Below are positions 18,901 through 31,475 of a stretch of DNA of 64,000 nucleotides, piece after piece. This DNA comes from Pseudomonas nitroreducens TX1 (lineage in GTDB: Bacteria > Pseudomonadota > Gammaproteobacteria > Pseudomonadales > Pseudomonadaceae), in assembly GCF_000313755.1 (NCBI RefSeq), contig NZ_AMZB01000111.1, positions 41,452-105,451 on the forward strand, read 5' to 3'. Numbering within the stretch: position 1 is the first letter of the stretch; every line of letters begins with the position of its first letter. Below the pieces are notes generated by a model. The model was given only the letters and a program-made list of their open reading frames with translations. It ran no database searches and had not been told where the DNA came from. The position numbers and the translations under genes are program-made.

Positions 18901-19459
18901 CCTTCTCGTCGATCGAAGGCGGAGTTTGTTCCGGCGCCTTGCTGACCACGACCATGGCCGGGCGCAGCAGGCGACCGTTGAGCAGGTAGCCCTTCTGGAA
19001 CACCTTGACCACGCTGCCCGGCTCGAGACGAATGCTCTCTTCCATGGCCATGGCCTGGTGGTGTTCGGGGTTGAACGGCTCGCCGTGCGGATCGACCGGC
19101 TCGAGGCTGTAGCGCTTGAGGGTGTCGTGGAACATCTTCAGCGTCAGCTCGATGCCTTCGCGCATCGGCTTGATCGCTTCGTCTTCCGGGTTCGACATCT
19201 CCAGCGCGCGTTCGAGGGTATCGACGATCGGCAGCAGGTCGCCGGCGAACTTCTCCAGGGCAAACTTGTGCGCCTTCTCCACGTCCTGCTCGGCACGACG
19301 GCGGACGTTCTGCAGCTCGGCAACGGCGCGCAGGCTCTGGTCCTTCGCCGCGGCAACCTGTTCTTCCAACTCCAGCACGCGGGCGTTCAGATCCCCGGCA
19401 GCGCCGGTGTCCGGCTGCTCGTTGAACTGGGAATCCTGAGTCTGTTGTTCGTCAGACAT
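18896..19459 (-). CDS. grpE: Nucleotide exchange factor GrpE
   Basis: Releases ADP from DnaK. The 187-residue protein has a long N-terminal coiled coil ([18 protein letters not shown]) followed by the beta-domain with [31 protein letters not shown]. An AGGAG motif precedes the ATG. Its stop codon is embedded in the dnaK heat-shock promoter. Confidence 0.97.
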   Translation of the reverse strand: MSDEQQTQDSQFNEQPDTGAAGDLNARVLELEEQVAAAKDQSLRAVAELQNVRRRAEQDVEKAHKFALEKFAGDLLPIVDTLERALEMSNPEDEAIKPMREGIELTLKMFHDTLKRYSLEPVDPHGEPFNPEHHQAMAMEESIRLEPGSVVKVFQKGYLLNGRLLRPAMVVVSKAPEQTPPSIDEKA

Positions 19460-19529
19460 GCCACTCTCCTAAAAAGAAAATAAGCCTTTGAAAACAAGGC
19501 GAACCCAATGGTCCGCGGCTCTGCCGTGT

Positions 19530-19557
19530 ATATGGGGCGGCTTTTTTTGACTTCAAG
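19530..19557 (-). promoter_or_regulatory. Sigma-32 heat-shock promoter of grpE
   Basis: Minus strand CTTGAA - 14 bases - CCCCATAT, matching the RpoH consensus, about 70 bases upstream of the grpE start in the interval shared with divergent recN. Confidence 0.85.
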
Positions 19558-19658
19558 GGCCGAGACTGCAAGTACACCACTCACCGCCGACGAAGGAGAA
19601 TTGCCAGCGGCAAAAAATACTGTATAAATAACCAGACCTATCTACGGAGCCGCCGTCC

Positions 19659-21335
19659 ATGCTGGTTCATTTGTCTGTGCACAACTACGCCATCGTCGAG
19701 CACCTCGATCTCGAGCTCGCCGCCGGCATGACCGTGATCACCGGCGAAACGGGTGCCGGCAAGTCGATCATGCTCGATGCCCTCGGCCTCGCCCTGGGCG
19801 ACCGTGCCGACAGCGGCGTGGTGCGTCCCGGCTCGGACAAGGCCGACATTCTCGCCAGCTTCGATGTCAGCGCGATTGCCGAAGCTCGCGACTGGCTCGC
19901 CGAGCGCGACCTGGAACAGGACGGTCCGTGCATCCTGCGCCGGGTGATCACCGCTGAAGGTCGCTCCCGCGCCTACATCAACGGCACACCCTGCCCGCTG
20001 GGCGACCTCAAGCACCTGGGCGAGCTGCTGATCGATATCCACAGTCAGCACGAACACCAGTCGCTGCTCAAGGCCGACACCCACCGCCGCCTGCTCGATG
20101 AATACGCCGGCAGTCAGGACCTCGCGCGCCAGGTGCATCTCGCCGCGCAGCGCTGGAAGCAGACCCGCCAGGAACTGGACCGCCTGTCGCGCAATGGCGA
20201 CGAACAGCGCGCCCGCCACCAGCTGCTCAGCTACCAATTGGAGGAGCTGGAAAATCTCGGCCAGGGTGACAACGAACTGGAGACGCTGGAAGCCGAACAC
20301 AAGACCCTGAGCAATGCAGGAAGCCTGATCGCGGCTTGCCGTCAGGTCGTCGAGCTATGCAGCGAAAACGATGCCGGCAACGTGCTCTCTGCGCTGACCT
20401 CCAGCCTTAATCGCCTCACGGCCTTCCAGAGCCAGCCGGCCGCATTGGGCGAAGCGGTGAATCTGCTCTCCAGTGCGCAGATCCAGGTGGAGGAAGCCAT
20501 CGGCGAGCTGAACCGCTTCGTCGACCACTTCGATGCCGACCCCATGCGCCTGCAACAATTGGAAGAGCGCCTGGACGCCATCTACAGCCTCGCGCGCAAG
20601 CACCGTGTACAGCCCCACGAACTGCAGGACCTGCAGCAGCGCCTGCTGGACGAACTGGAGGCGCTGAACGCCGACGACGAAGCCGTGGAGCGCCTGGGCG
20701 ACGAACTGGCCGCCTACGCCCGCCACTATCAGGAGAAGGCCGACGAGCTCAGCCGCATCCGCCAGGAAGCCGCGCCCAAGCTGGCCAAGGCCGTTGAAGT
20801 GGAAATGCAGCGCCTGGGCATGCCCGGCGGGCGCTTCGCCATCGAATTACGCCAGAGCAGCTCGGACGAGCCGCAGGTCAGCGGCTTGGAACAACTGGAG
20901 TTCCTGGTCAGCGCCAACCCCGGCCAACCGATGAAGGGCCTGGCCAAGGTCGCCTCGGGCGGCGAATTGTCACGTATCAGCTTGGCGATCCAGGTGATCA
21001 CCGCGCAGACCTCGCGCATTCCCACCCTGGTCTTCGACGAGGTGGACGTCGGTATCGGCGGCCCCACCGCCGAAGTGGTCGGCCAGTTGCTGCGTCGCCT
21101 GGGCGATCGTGGCCAGGTGTTGACCGTCACCCACCTGCCGCAGGTCGCCGCCCAGGGGCATCAGCACCTGTTCGTGCACAAGGACCGCGACACCAGCGAG
21201 ACCCGCACCGCCGTGGCCAACCTGAAGAAAGCCGAGCGTATCGAGGAAATCGCCCGCATGCTCGGTGGCGTCGACCTGACCAAGGAATCCCTGGCCCACG
21301 CCCGCAAGATGGTCGATTCCGCCGTCCAGAGCTGA
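19659..21335 (+). CDS. recN: DNA repair protein RecN
   Basis: SMC-like ATPase for double-strand break repair. The 558-residue protein has Walker A TGETGAGKSIMLDALG, a central coiled coil, a signature KVASGGELSRISLAIQV and Walker B TLVFDEVDVGIGG. Divergent from grpE. No obvious SOS box was confirmed in the short leader. Confidence 0.98.
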   Translation: MLVHLSVHNYAIVEHLDLELAAGMTVITGETGAGKSIMLDALGLALGDRADSGVVRPGSDKADILASFDVSAIAEARDWLAERDLEQDGPCILRRVITAEGRSRAYINGTPCPLGDLKHLGELLIDIHSQHEHQSLLKADTHRRLLDEYAGSQDLARQVHLAAQRWKQTRQELDRLSRNGDEQRARHQLLSYQLEELENLGQGDNELETLEAEHKTLSNAGSLIAACRQVVELCSENDAGNVLSALTSSLNRLTAFQSQPAALGEAVNLLSSAQIQVEEAIGELNRFVDHFDADPMRLQQLEERLDAIYSLARKHRVQPHELQDLQQRLLDELEALNADDEAVERLGDELAAYARHYQEKADELSRIRQEAAPKLAKAVEVEMQRLGMPGGRFAIELRQSSSDEPQVSGLEQLEFLVSANPGQPMKGLAKVASGGELSRISLAIQVITAQTSRIPTLVFDEVDVGIGGPTAEVVGQLLRRLGDRGQVLTVTHLPQVAAQGHQHLFVHKDRDTSETRTAVANLKKAERIEEIARMLGGVDLTKESLAHARKMVDSAVQS

Positions 21336-21346
21336 GGCACGAACCA

Positions 21347-21424
21347 GTAGGAGCGAGCTTGCTCGCGAACGGAGCTTTCCGGCAGCGTCGGCGTTGCACG
21401 GTTCGCGAGCAAGCTCGCTTCCAC
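21347..21424. repeat. REP doublet (REPIN-like) after recN
   Basis: Inverted arms GTAGGAGCGAGCTTGCTCGCGAAC and its near complement (one change in the last bases) enclose about 30 bases. The same arms recur at 28123-28194 and 31096-31119. Confidence 0.9.
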
Positions 21425-21442
21425 CCGGAAGCCGCACAAACG

Positions 21443-21469
21443 AAAACGGCGACCCGAGGGTCGCCGTTT
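21443..21469. terminator. Bidirectional terminator between recN and fur
   Basis: AAACGGCGACCC-GAG-GGTCGCCGTTT, a 12-bp perfect stem with A/T flanks, lies between convergent recN and fur. Confidence 0.75.
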
Positions 21470-21485
21470 CTGCATCTGCGTGCGC

Positions 21486-21890
21486 TTACTTCTTCTTGCG
21501 CACGTAGAGCACCAGATTGTGATCGACGAGCTCGAAGCCACGCTCGCGAACGATCTCCTTCTGGCGTTTCTCGATTTCCGAGTCCATGAACTCGATGACT
21601 TCGCCGGTATCGACGCAAACCATGTGGTCATGGTGACCGCTGTCGGCCAGTTCGAAGACGGCATGGCCGCCGTCGAAGTTGTGGCGCACCACCAGGCCGG
21701 CGGCTTCGAACTGGGTCAGGACACGGTAGACGGTGGCCAGGCCAACGTCCTCGCCCGCCTCCATCAGCGCCTTGTATACGTCCTCTGCGCTCATGTGGCG
21801 CTGCTCGGCGGAATCGAGCATCTGGAGGATCTTCACGCGCGGCAGTGTGACCTTAAGTCCGGCTTTGCGCAGTTCGCTATTTTCAACCAT
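21486..21890 (-). CDS. fur: Ferric uptake regulator Fur
   Basis: Fe(II)-dependent repressor of iron uptake genes. The start at [18 protein letters not shown] gives 134 residues, the P. aeruginosa length; the open frame extends far upstream but through the divergent omlA region. The winged-helix ([17 protein letters not shown]) and metal site [23 protein letters not shown] are present. Only one cysteine is seen, unlike the two CxxC pairs of E. coli Fur. Confidence 0.97.
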   Translation of the reverse strand: MVENSELRKAGLKVTLPRVKILQMLDSAEQRHMSAEDVYKALMEAGEDVGLATVYRVLTQFEAAGLVVRHNFDGGHAVFELADSGHHDHMVCVDTGEVIEFMDSEIEKRQKEIVRERGFELVDHNLVLYVRKKK

Positions 21891-21986
21891 GTGTGCTTTC
21901 TCGGCGCGGAATGCTTCGCAGCATCTCTCAATACAGGTATGATCGGGATTTCGTCGCTCAGCCAAGATAGTGGAAGTCACCCCTTG

Positions 21987-22523
21987 ATGCAAAACGCCAA
22001 GCTCATGCTGACCAGTCTCGCTTTCGGGCTGGGACTCGCCGCACTCGCCGGTTGCTCGTTCCCGGGGGTCTACAAGATCGACATCCAGCAGGGCAACGTT
22101 GTAACGCAGGACATGATAGACCAGTTGAAGCCCGGAATGACCCGGCGCCAAGTGCGGTTTATCATGGGCAACCCCCTGATCGTGGACACCTTCCACCCCA
22201 ATCGCTGGGACTACCTCTACAGCATCCAGCCCGGCGGCGGTCAGCGTCAGCAGGAGCGCATGAGCCTGTTCTTCGGTGAAAACGACCAATTGATCGGCCT
22301 CAATGGCGACTTCATGCCCGGCGTGAGCCGCGACGAGTCGATCCTCGGCAAGGATGGCGTCGCTCCGCCGCTGGCTCCGGAGGCACCGCAGCAGCAGCCC
22401 GAACAGCCCAAGGACGAACCAGCCAAGCCCGGCTCCGTGGAAGAGCAGATCCAGAAGGAGGTCGACCAGGTGGAAACCGTGCCGATCCCGACTCCCGAAC
22501 CGCTGGACAAGGATCCGCAGTAA
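21987..22523 (+). CDS. omlA: Outer-membrane lipoprotein OmlA (BamE/SmpA family)
   Basis: Assembly factor of the BAM complex. From the ATG at 21987 the 178-residue product has a lipoprotein signal with lipobox LAGCS, then the BamE core ([29 protein letters not shown]) and a Pro/Gln/Glu-rich C-terminal extension usual in pseudomonads. The fur-omlA divergent pair with overlapping control regions is known from P. aeruginosa. Confidence 0.96.
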   Translation: MQNAKLMLTSLAFGLGLAALAGCSFPGVYKIDIQQGNVVTQDMIDQLKPGMTRRQVRFIMGNPLIVDTFHPNRWDYLYSIQPGGGQRQQERMSLFFGENDQLIGLNGDFMPGVSRDESILGKDGVAPPLAPEAPQQQPEQPKDEPAKPGSVEEQIQKEVDQVETVPIPTPEPLDKDPQ

Positions 22524-22537
22524 GGGACTCGCTCCAA

Positions 22538-22571
22538 CAAAAAAAGCCCGGCCAATGCCGGGCTTTTTGTT
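22538..22571. terminator. Bidirectional terminator between omlA and rnfH
   Basis: AAAAAAAGCCCGGC-CAAT-GCCGGGCTTTTTG, a 7-bp GC stem with A and T runs on the two sides, between convergent genes. Confidence 0.9.
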
Positions 22572-22594
22572 GCCTGCGATCTTACCCGGCAGTA

Positions 22595-22903
22595 TCAGCC
22601 GCGCGCCGCCTTGGCGCGCGCAGCGCGCTGCTTGCGGACTTCCTTGGGATCGGCGATCAGCGGCCGGTAGATTTCCACCCGCTCGCCCTCTTGCAGCACA
22701 CGCTCCTCCGGCCTGGCCACAGCCTTGCCGAAGATGCCCAGCGGGCAGTTCGAAATATCCAGACCCGGAAACTGCGAGGCGATGCCGGAAAGCTCCACGG
22801 CCTCGCGCATCCGCGTGCCGCGCGGGACGCTCAGGCGCAGCAGCGCCTGCTTGTCCGGCAAGGCATACACCACTTCGATGACGATGCTCGCGGACTCAGC
22901 CAT
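22595..22903 (-). CDS. RnfH family protein (UPF0125)
   Basis: Beta-grasp (ubiquitin-like) protein of 102 residues from MAESASIVIEVVYALPDKQ. Motifs are AVELSGI, NCPLGIFGKAV and GERVEIYRPLIADPKEVRKQRA. Its start overlaps the end of the ratA frame by 8 bases; the ratA-rnfH pair opposite smpB is a very common proteobacterial arrangement. Function is still poorly defined. Confidence 0.93.
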   Translation of the reverse strand: MAESASIVIEVVYALPDKQALLRLSVPRGTRMREAVELSGIASQFPGLDISNCPLGIFGKAVARPEERVLQEGERVEIYRPLIADPKEVRKQRAARAKAARG

Positions 22904-23330
22904 GCAACTGCTTGGCACGTTGGCAGAAGGCGTCGACCATGGTGTTCGCCGCCTGGGTGAACAGCGGGCCAAGGGTAGCCTTCACCAACGCGCCGGCGTA
23001 GTCGAAGGTCAGGTCGAGGGAAATCTTGCAGGCCTTGTCGCCCAGGGCCTTGAAGGTCCACACGCCGTGCAGCTGGGTGAACGGACCTTCCTCCAGGTTC
23101 ATCTCGATACTCTGCCCCGGCACCAGCACGTTACGGGTGGTGAAGCGCTGGGTAATGCTGCCCTTGGCCACGGTCAGCTCGGCGCGCATGGCGGTATCGC
23201 TTGCCGCCAGCACGGTGGAAGCCGAACACCAGGGCAGGAATTCCGGGTAGCGCGCCACATCGTTGACCAGGTCGTACAGCGCCTTCGCCGGATAGGGCAA
23301 CAGTGCCGAACGCTGGATATGCGTGCTCAT
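22896..23330 (-). CDS. RatA-like START/SRPBCC protein (ubiquinone-binding family)
   Basis: The 144-residue protein has the family pattern SALLPYPAKALYDLVNDVARYPEFLPWC and GPFTQLHGVWTFKALGD. In eukaryotes and some bacteria the family (Coq10) binds ubiquinone; E. coli RatA was also described as a ribosome-associated toxin. The role here is not resolved by sequence. Divergent from smpB. Confidence 0.93.
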   Translation of the reverse strand: MSTHIQRSALLPYPAKALYDLVNDVARYPEFLPWCSASTVLAASDTAMRAELTVAKGSITQRFTTRNVLVPGQSIEMNLEEGPFTQLHGVWTFKALGDKACKISLDLTFDYAGALVKATLGPLFTQAANTMVDAFCQRAKQLHG

Positions 23331-23494
23331 AGACTTCTCGCTTTGTGTTGTGGGGCATCTGACCGCAATCGATGCCCGCCGATCAAAAAAACAGCGCGCA
23401 TTCTCCGAGATTAGCCACGCACCCTCAAGCTTGCATGCCGTGACACGCTGTCCCGATAGCGGCGCGGCGAGGGACTCCCTATAATGCGCGGCCT

Positions 23495-23974
23495 ATGGCT
23501 AAACAGAAGAAACACCCTTCGGGGACCATCGCGCAGAACAAGAAGGCTCTGCACGACTACTTCATCGAGCAGCGCTTCGAGGCGGGCGTCGCCCTGGCCG
23601 GCTGGGAAGTGAAAAGCCTGCGCGCCGGCAAGGCGCAGCTGGTGGACAGCTACGTGCTGCTCAAGGATGGCGAAGCCTGGCTGCTGGGCAGTCACATCAC
23701 GCCGCTGACCACTGCCAGCACCCACGTCATCGCCGACCCGGTGCGCACGCGCAAGCTGCTGCTGCACAAGCGGGAGTTGGGCAAGCTGTTCGGTGCCGTG
23801 CAGCAGAAGGGCTACGCCTGCGTCGCGCTGTCGATGTACTGGAAGAAGCACCTGATCAAGTGCGAGATCGCACTGGCCAAGGGCAAGAAAGAGTACGACA
23901 AGCGCGGCACCGAGAAGGAGCGCGACTCCGACCGGGAAATCCAGCGCGCCATTCGTCACGGCAAGGACGACTGA
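23495..23974 (+). CDS. smpB: SsrA-binding protein SmpB
   Basis: Binds tmRNA (its gene lies at 39589 in this same window) for rescue of stalled ribosomes. The 159-residue protein shows [36 protein letters not shown] and the basic tail [18 protein letters not shown]. Confidence 0.98.
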   Translation: MAKQKKHPSGTIAQNKKALHDYFIEQRFEAGVALAGWEVKSLRAGKAQLVDSYVLLKDGEAWLLGSHITPLTTASTHVIADPVRTRKLLLHKRELGKLFGAVQQKGYACVALSMYWKKHLIKCEIALAKGKKEYDKRGTEKERDSDREIQRAIRHGKDD

Positions 23975-23981
23975 AGCCTGT

Positions 23982-24003
23982 CGCGCCCTCGCCTGAGGGC
24001 GCG
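23982..24003. terminator. Hairpin between smpB and lldR
   Basis: CGCGCCCTC-GCCT-GAGGGCGCG, a 9-bp stem between converging genes. No T-run follows, so termination strength is uncertain. Confidence 0.55.
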
Positions 24004-24010
24004 CTGCCGA

Positions 24011-24787
24011 TCAGGCGTCCACCGCGCCCTGGCGTCGCTGTGCCCGTTGCAGGCGCAACTCCTCAGCCTGCACCTCGGCCAGCACTTCCTGCACGTAGTC
24101 GATATGCCGCTGGGAAATCTCCCGCGCAGCTTCCGCGTGCCCGCCGATGATCGCCTCGTACAGTTCGCGGTGTTGACGCATCAACTGCTCGCGGGTCTCG
24201 TCGCGCTGCGCGTACATCCCGCCAATATTGGTCACCACGTTGCGCTTGAGCAGGTCGAACAGGCCGCGAATGGTGTGCAGCAATACGGCGTTGTGGCTGG
24301 CCTCGGCAATGGCCAGGTGGAAGGCAGCGTCCGCCGCGCCCTCTTCCGCACGACTGACCTTGCCCACTCGCTGATAGCAATCCTGAAGGGTATCGAAGGC
24401 CTGCTTCAGGCGCTGGTGATCCACCTCTGTCGCACGCTGCGCCGCGTAGAAGGCGCAGGAACCTTCCAGGGTGTGGCGAAACTCGAGCAGGTCGCGCTGC
24501 GCCTCCGGATTACTTTCCAGCAATTGCAGCAGCGGGTCGCTGAACATCGAGCCCAGCCCTTCGCTGACATAGTTGCCGCCGCCCTGGCGACTGACCAGCA
24601 GGCCCTTCGCTCCCAGCTTCTGGATCGCCTCGCGCAGTGACGGCCGCGACACACCGAACTGTTCGGCCAGCACGCGCTCGGCGGGCAGCCGCTCGCCGGC
24701 CTTAAGGGTGCCCTCGAGGATCATCGCTTCCAGCCGTTCGACAATGTCGTCCGACAGACGGCGCTGCTTGACCTGACCAAAACTCAT
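24011..24787 (-). CDS. lldR: Lactate-responsive GntR/FadR-family regulator LldR
   Basis: 258-residue FadR-type regulator: N-terminal winged helix (GERLPAERVLAEQFGVSRPSLREAIQKLGAKGLL) and a C-terminal FCD ligand domain with conserved acidic/His residues (FHLAIAEASHN, HRELYEAIIGGHAEAAREISQRH). Divergent from lldPDE with a perfect FadR-type palindrome in between; P. aeruginosa LldR represses lldPDE until lactate is present. Confidence 0.95.
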   Translation of the reverse strand: MSFGQVKQRRLSDDIVERLEAMILEGTLKAGERLPAERVLAEQFGVSRPSLREAIQKLGAKGLLVSRQGGGNYVSEGLGSMFSDPLLQLLESNPEAQRDLLEFRHTLEGSCAFYAAQRATEVDHQRLKQAFDTLQDCYQRVGKVSRAEEGAADAAFHLAIAEASHNAVLLHTIRGLFDLLKRNVVTNIGGMYAQRDETREQLMRQHRELYEAIIGGHAEAAREISQRHIDYVQEVLAEVQAEELRLQRAQRRQGAVDA

Positions 24788-24965
24788 GTGGGTGTGCCCT
24801 CCCGATATCCCGCTCTAGCTCGCGAGCTGCGCAGCGCACCACAACCTGCGCAGCGCCGCGCCCAACAACACGAGTACTTCGCTTTTCAGATCACGCTCGA
24901 CAAAAGTCGCAGAGCCGCAAATTGACATGCCGCCAGCAGGGCTTTTACCCTTAGCGCTCGCCTTT

Positions 24966-24988
24966 GTAAATTGGTCTTACCAATTTAC
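24966..24988. promoter_or_regulatory. LldR operator palindrome
   Basis: A perfect 10-bp inverted repeat GTAAATTGGT-CTT-ACCAATTTAC, containing the FadR/LldR core TNGTNNNACNA. It is the only obvious signal in the 343-base interval 24788-25130 between lldR and lldP, about 145 bases upstream of the lldP start and placed to control both promoters. Confidence 0.85.
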
Positions 24989-25130
24989 CGAAAGCCGAAC
25001 CGAACCACAACAGTTCACGAAAAATAAGCCGCGATCAGTCGTCCGACCTGCCCAACGCGCCACAAGCGCATCGGAATCGCCCGACCGGCAACCAGGCCCT
25101 CCACCCAAAAACAATTAGGGAGCCAACCAG

Positions 25131-26807
25131 ATGCAAACCTGGCAGCAGATCTACACCCCGCTCGGCAGCCTCGGCCTGTCCGCGCTGGTCGCCGTCATCC
25201 CGATCGTGTTCTTCTTCCTCGCCCTCGCCGTGTTCCGCCTCAAGGGCCACGTCGCCGGCAGCATCACCCTCGCCCTCTCGATCATCATCGCCATCGCCGC
25301 CTTCGGCATGCCCGCCGATATGGCCATTGCCGCCGCCGGCTATGGCTTCGCCTATGGCCTGTGGCCGATCGCCTGGATCATCGTCGCGGCGGTGTTCCTC
25401 TACAAACTCACGGTCAAGAGCGGCCAGTTCGAGGTGATCCGCAGCTCAGTGCTGTCGATCACCGGCGACCAGCGCCTGCAGGTGCTGCTGATCGGCTTCT
25501 CCTTCGGCGCCTTCCTCGAAGGGGCCGCGGGCTTCGGCGCACCGGTGGCGATCACCGCCGCCCTGCTGGTCGGCCTGGGCTTCAACCCCCTGTACGCCGC
25601 CGGCCTGTGCCTGATCGCCAACACCGCGCCGGTGGCCTTCGGCGCGCTGGGCATCCCGATCATCGTCGCAGGCCAGGTCACTGGCATCGACGCCTTCAAG
25701 ATCGGCGCCATGACCGGCCGCCAACTGCCCTTCCTGTCGATCCTCGTGCCGTTCTGGCTGGTGTTCATGATGGACGGTTTCAAGGGCGTCAAGGAAACCT
25801 GGCCGGCCGCACTGGTCGCCGGCGGCAGCTTCGCCATCACCCAGTACTTCACCTCCAACTTCATCGGCCCGGAACTGCCGGACATCACCTCCGCCCTGGT
25901 CAGCCTGATCTGCCTGACACTGTTCCTCAAGGTCTGGCAACCGGCCGGCGAGCGTGAAGTAGTCGCCACCGCTGGCGGCGCCGCCGTCCTGGGCGGCAGC
26001 GGCCCGCGCGGTACCGAGCCGTCGCCCTACAGCTTCGGCGAGATCCTCAAGGCCTGGTCGCCCTTCCTGGTGCTGACCGTGCTGGTCACCCTCTGGACCC
26101 TGAAGCCGTTCAAGGCGCTCTTCGCTCCGGGCGGCGCGCTGTACAACCTGGTATTCAACTTCCCCATCCCGCACCTGGACCAACTGGTGGTGAAGACCGC
26201 GCCCATTGTCGCCAACCCGACGCCGATCGCCGCGGTGTTCAAGCTGGACCCGGTCTCGGCCACCGGCACCGCGATCTTCCTGTCCGCCGTGGTCTCGATG
26301 TTCATCCTGCGCATCGGGGCGAAAACTGGTCTGACCACCTTCAAGGAGACCCTGATCGAGCTGAAATGGCCGATTCTCTCCATCGGCATGGTGCTCGCCT
26401 TTGCTTTCGTCACCAACTATTCGGGCATGTCCACCACCCTGGCGCTGGTCCTGGCCGGCACCGGCGCGGCGTTCCCGTTCTTCTCGCCGTTCCTCGGCTG
26501 GCTGGGCGTGTTCCTGACCGGTTCGGATACCTCCTCCAACGCCCTGTTCAGCTCGCTGCAGTCCACCACCGCGCACCAGATCGGCGTCAATGACACCCTG
26601 CTGGTCGCCGCCAACACCAGCGGCGGCGTGACCGGCAAGATGATCTCGCCGCAATCCATCGCGGTGGCCTGCGCCGCCACCGGGATGGTCGGCAAGGAAT
26701 CCGATCTGTTCCGCTTTACCCTCAAGCACAGCCTGATGTTCGCCGCCCTGGTGGGTCTGATCACCCTGGCCCAGGCCTATATCTTCACCGGCATGCTGGT
26801 TCACTGA
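25131..26807 (+). CDS. lldP: L-lactate permease
   Basis: Inner-membrane lactate/proton symporter of the LctP family, 558 residues and about a dozen membrane segments. Conserved stretches include [39 protein letters not shown] and [19 protein letters not shown]. First gene of lldPDE. Confidence 0.98.
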   Translation: MQTWQQIYTPLGSLGLSALVAVIPIVFFFLALAVFRLKGHVAGSITLALSIIIAIAAFGMPADMAIAAAGYGFAYGLWPIAWIIVAAVFLYKLTVKSGQFEVIRSSVLSITGDQRLQVLLIGFSFGAFLEGAAGFGAPVAITAALLVGLGFNPLYAAGLCLIANTAPVAFGALGIPIIVAGQVTGIDAFKIGAMTGRQLPFLSILVPFWLVFMMDGFKGVKETWPAALVAGGSFAITQYFTSNFIGPELPDITSALVSLICLTLFLKVWQPAGEREVVATAGGAAVLGGSGPRGTEPSPYSFGEILKAWSPFLVLTVLVTLWTLKPFKALFAPGGALYNLVFNFPIPHLDQLVVKTAPIVANPTPIAAVFKLDPVSATGTAIFLSAVVSMFILRIGAKTGLTTFKETLIELKWPILSIGMVLAFAFVTNYSGMSTTLALVLAGTGAAFPFFSPFLGWLGVFLTGSDTSSNALFSSLQSTTAHQIGVNDTLLVAANTSGGVTGKMISPQSIAVACAATGMVGKESDLFRFTLKHSLMFAALVGLITLAQAYIFTGMLVH

Positions 26808-26845
26808 CCGAGCACTGATCGGCTGCGCGTCGGCGATACTGCGTT

Positions 26846-26903
26846 GGAAATGGCCTCGGGATGCTCACCTACAGTTGTAGGCTCCGCTCCCTCGGCCATT
26901 TCC
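26846..26903. repeat. Intergenic inverted repeat between lldP and lldD
   Basis: Outer arms GGAAATGGCC/GGCCATTTCC with an inner palindrome CCTACAGTTGTAGG at 26868-26881. This kind of structured intergenic repeat recurs in pseudomonad genomes; here it may temper expression between the permease and dehydrogenase. Confidence 0.65.
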
Positions 26904-26962
26904 GCCTTGTCTCGCTCCAGCTCGCTCGATCCAAAACTTTTTTCTCAAAACGGAAGAGCCCA

Positions 26963-28108
26963 ATGATCATCTCTGCCTCTACCGACTACCGCGCCGCGGC
27001 CCAACGCAAACTGCCGCCGTTCCTCTTCCACTACGCCGACGGCGGCGCCTACGCCGAGCGCACCCTGCGCAACAACGTCGACGACCTGGCGGGCATCGCC
27101 CTGCGCCAGCGCGTGCTGAAGAACATGTCCGAACTGAGTCTTGAGACGAAGCTGTTCGACGAGACGTTAAGCATGCCCATCGCCCTGGCCCCGGTCGGCC
27201 TGACCGGCATGTACGCCAGGCGCGGCGAAGTACAGGCAGCCCGTGCGGCCGCCGCGAAAGGCATTCCGTTCACGATGTCCACAGTGTCGGTCTGCCCCAT
27301 CGAGGAGGTCGCCCCAGCCATCGACCGGCCCATGTGGTTCCAGCTCTATGTGCTGAAGGATCGCGGCTTCATGCGCAACGCCCTCGAGCGCGCCAAGGCC
27401 GCCGGCGTGAAAACCCTGGTGTTCACCGTCGACATGCCGGTACCCGGCGCGCGCTACCGGGATGCCCACTCCGGCATGAGCGGCCCGAACGCGCCGCTGC
27501 GCCGCGTCTGGCAGGCCATGACCCACCCGTCCTGGGCATTGGACGTCGGCCTGCTGGGCAAGCCCCATGACCTGGGCAACATCTCCAAGTACCGTGGCAA
27601 CCCCACTGGCCTGGCCGACTACATCGGCTGGCTGGGCGCGAACTTCGACCCGTCGATTTCGTGGAAGGACCTGGAGTGGATCCGCGAATTCTGGGACGGA
27701 CCGATGATCATCAAGGGCATTCTCGACCCGGAAGACGCCAAGGACGCGGTGAAATTCGGCGCCGACGGTATCGTCGTATCCAACCACGGCGGCCGCCAGC
27801 TTGATGGCGTGCTCTCCAGCGCCCGCGCCCTGCCGGCCATCGCCGATGCGGTGAAAGGCGACCTGAAGATCCTCGCCGACTCCGGCATCCGCAACGGCCT
27901 GGACGTGGTGCGCATGATCGCCCTGGGCGCGGACACCGTGCTCATCGGCCGCGCCTTCCTCTACGCCCTGGCGACCCATGGCGAAGCGGGCGTGAAGAAC
28001 CTGCTGGACCTGTTCGAAAAGGAAATGCGCGTGGCCATGGTGCTCACCGGCGCCAAGACCATCGGCGAGATCACCCGCGACTCGCTGGTGCGCGAACTGG
28101 GCGCGTAA
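26963..28108 (+). CDS. lldD: L-lactate dehydrogenase (FMN, quinone-linked)
   Basis: Oxidises L-lactate to pyruvate at the membrane. Start at [21 protein letters not shown] gives 381 residues. The FMN alpha-hydroxyacid oxidase fold is clear: [37 protein letters not shown] (catalytic His/Arg) and [19 protein letters not shown]. Confidence 0.98.
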   Translation: MIISASTDYRAAAQRKLPPFLFHYADGGAYAERTLRNNVDDLAGIALRQRVLKNMSELSLETKLFDETLSMPIALAPVGLTGMYARRGEVQAARAAAAKGIPFTMSTVSVCPIEEVAPAIDRPMWFQLYVLKDRGFMRNALERAKAAGVKTLVFTVDMPVPGARYRDAHSGMSGPNAPLRRVWQAMTHPSWALDVGLLGKPHDLGNISKYRGNPTGLADYIGWLGANFDPSISWKDLEWIREFWDGPMIIKGILDPEDAKDAVKFGADGIVVSNHGGRQLDGVLSSARALPAIADAVKGDLKILADSGIRNGLDVVRMIALGADTVLIGRAFLYALATHGEAGVKNLLDLFEKEMRVAMVLTGAKTIGEITRDSLVRELGA

Positions 28109-28122
28109 ACGCCCTGTATTGC

Positions 28123-28194
28123 TGTAGGAGCGAGCTTGCTCGCGAACCCGCCCAGCTCCGTGCCTTTCCGGTTCGCGAGCAAGCTCGCTCCTAC
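28123..28194. repeat. REP doublet (REPIN-like) between lldD and lldE
   Basis: Perfectly complementary arms GTAGGAGCGAGCTTGCTCGCG... and ...CGAGCAAGCTCGCTCCTAC flank about 24 bases. Confidence 0.93.
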
Positions 28195-28282
28195 AAGCCA
28201 GACCGTGCCTCGGCGCGTTCGATATAAGAACACCGATGGGCCGCCCAGCGGTCCACGCTCACCGATGATGACTGGAGCCGCC

Positions 28283-31095
<2,813 letters not shown>

Positions 31096-31099
<4 letters not shown>

Positions 31100-31119
31100 G
31101 AGCGAGCTTGCTCGCGAAC
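31096..31119. repeat. Single REP arm at the lldE stop
   Basis: GTAGGAGCGAGCTTGCTCGCGAAC; bases 31097-31099 are the TAG stop of lldE. Confidence 0.9.
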
Positions 31120-31189
31120 AGTGCGGCTTGGCCTCACCGCGGGACGTCAGGCGGACCTTTCCTACCTGAGACATCGCGACGGAGCCCCG

Positions 31190-31297
31190 CCCTCTCCCTG
31201 AAGGGAGAGGGGGCCGTTCGGTGCCGCCGGCCAGCTTAGCACCTCCCTTGATGCCGCTCAGTCCCCTCTCCCTTCAGGGAGAGGGTTAGGGAGAGGG
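31190..31297. repeat. CCCTCTCCCT-type palindromic repeats
   Basis: Palindrome CCTCTCCCTGAAGGGAGAGG near 31191-31210, then CCCTCTCCCTTCAGGGAGAGGG and a direct GTTAGGGAGAGGG copy near 31264-31297. The 376-base interval 31100-31475 holds these repeats and the pmrA promoter but no gene I can support. Confidence 0.75.
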
Positions 31298-31385
31298 AAG
31301 CCCAGCACCAACGGTCAGCCTGCAGGCCCCCATCACGCAGCGGGCCTCGTCCTCGTCGCGATGCCACGCCAACCCGGCCACTTTT

Positions 31386-31402
31386 CTTAACCCCTCGTTA
31401 AG
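31386..31402 (+). promoter_or_regulatory. PmrA-box-like site
   Basis: CTTAAC-CCCTC-GTTAAG, 10 of 12 matches to the YTTAAK-N5-YTTAAK PmrA box, 74 bases upstream of the response-regulator start, as expected for autoregulation. Confidence 0.55.
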
Positions 31403-31475
31403 CGAGCGCTGGCACCCTCTGCCCGAACCGGATGGCGCCAGCTATCCTGCTGCACAGGCCGGTGAGGGGACCACG

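Noticed and set aside
25446..26804. 452-codon minus-strand frame
   Set aside because: Antisense shadow of lldP, low-complexity Gln/Gly/Asp-rich.
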